This document shows, in pieces, positions 4,827-5,392 of a stretch of 5,392 nt of DNA; positions within the stretch are counted from its first letter, which is position 1, and each line of letters starts with the position of its first letter. This stretch comes from an uncultured Roseiflexaceae bacterium. GTDB lineage: Bacteria; Chloroflexota; Chloroflexia; Chloroflexales; Roseiflexaceae. The notes beneath the pieces were generated by a model, which worked only from the letters and a program-made list of their open reading frames with translations, did no database searches and was not told the DNA's origin. The stretch covers positions 1 through 5,392 of the forward strand of contig CAIPUQ010000061.1 of assembly GCA_903868295.1 (NCBI GenBank). The letters run 5' to 3'. Position numbers and translations under genes: made by a program.

Positions 4827-5392
4827 ATGTCGACACCACTCCTACGGACGGTACTCCACCCGGAGCACCTGGCCCTCAATGCCCGTATGGTCGAGTTCGG
4901 CGGTTGGGATATGCCGGTCCAATACACCGGCATCATCGACGAACACCGCGCGGTGCGTGAACGGGCCGGCATCTTCGATGTGAGTCACATGGGTGAATTT
5001 TGGGTCGAAGGCCAAGACGCGCTCGCATTTTTGCAGCACGTCACCACCGCCGATGTGAGCCAACTCCCCATTGGGCTCGCCGGGTATGCACTTTTGTGCC
5101 GCCCTGATGGTGGTGTCGTAGACGATTTGTTCATCTACCACATTGCACCCGAGCGCTTTCTCTTGGTTGTCAATGCGTCGAACATCGCCAAAGACTGGGC
5201 ATGGATGACACAATTCATCGGAACCAAGCGTGTCACCATGCGTGATGCATCACCTGATACAGGGCTGATTGCCTTGCAAGGTCCCCATGCAGAACAGGTC
5301 CTGACGACGATTATTGGCCGAGTGGCAGTCGACCTGGTGTTCCATGGTGTCACCACGACGCATTGGAACGGGATTGAGCTGATTGTGGCGCG
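4827..5392 (+). CDS. gcvT: Aminomethyltransferase, glycine cleavage T protein (N-terminal half)
   Basis: The T protein takes the aminomethyl group held on lipoylated H protein, transfers the one-carbon unit to tetrahydrofolate and releases ammonia. The frame is open for 188 codons from ATG 4827 and is cut by the right edge; the family is usually about 360-370 residues, so roughly half is present. Family blocks visible: EFGGWDMPVQY (23-33), FDVSHMGE (50-57), PDGGVVDDLFIY (93-104) with the conserved aspartates at 99-100, LVVNASN (113-119), and LIALQGPHAE, which opens the next part of the folate-binding domain. The gene lies behind a tandem glycine riboswitch, strong independent support for the assignment. 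gcvH and gcvP may follow beyond the window. It is transcribed away from lepB. A 29-codon in-frame extension to 4740 exists but is rejected because it would translate the terminator hairpins. Confidence 0.97.
   Translation, partial: MSTPLLRTVLHPEHLALNARMVEFGGWDMPVQYTGIIDEHRAVRERAGIFDVSHMGEFWVEGQDALAFLQHVTTADVSQLPIGLAGYALLCRPDGGVVDDLFIYHIAPERFLLVVNASNIAKDWAWMTQFIGTKRVTMRDASPDTGLIALQGPHAEQVLTTIIGRVAVDLVFHGVTTTHWNGIELIVA

Overview
The window carries five protein-coding regions on the minus strand (two thirds of the DNA and more) and one on the plus strand, separated by a divergent regulatory region at about 4375-4826. All protein genes belong to recognisable families. The mix suggests a free-living bacterium of moderate GC content. 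The Obg protein has a C-terminal OCT extension, the signal peptidase has a single N-terminal membrane anchor, and the protein sequences feel Chloroflexota-like (Chloroflexia). That taxonomic guess rests on memory of family sequences and is low confidence.

Reading the minus strand in its own direction (right to left): a type I signal peptidase (lepB, 4374-3649) is followed 17 nt later by a GT4-family glycosyltransferase (3631-2498). A textbook sigma70 promoter, TTGACA-16 nt-TATAAT, overlaps the stop codon of the glycosyltransferase and drives a small tatA-type gene (2440-2270). An intrinsic terminator (2225-2198) follows tatA and sits just upstream of obgE (2181-880). A GTG-started polyprenyl-phosphate sugar transferase gene (852 to beyond the left edge) closes the series. 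Lipid-linked sugar transfer, glycosyl transfer, signal-peptide cleavage and Tat export are all membrane or envelope functions; obgE is a housekeeping ribosome-assembly GTPase.

On the plus strand, gcvT (4827 to beyond the right edge) encodes the aminomethyltransferase of the glycine cleavage system. Its leader holds a tandem glycine riboswitch: two aptamers (4523-4616 and 4626-4700), each with closing stem, P2 and P3 hairpins and the conserved core blocks. The 3' strand of the second aptamer's P1 can instead pair with bases just upstream of a T7 run (4747-4753). That gives a simple glycine-ON transcription-attenuation model. A second strong hairpin (4770-4804) lies between this terminator and the gcvT Shine-Dalgarno.

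The most rewarding region is therefore 4480-4830: an extended -10 promoter, two-aptamer glycine sensor, aptamer-linked terminator, and a second hairpin that carries an anti-Shine-Dalgarno sequence. The riboswitch class is known; the two-stage expression platform is the less ordinary part. I saw no insertion sequence, CRISPR array, tRNA or rRNA.
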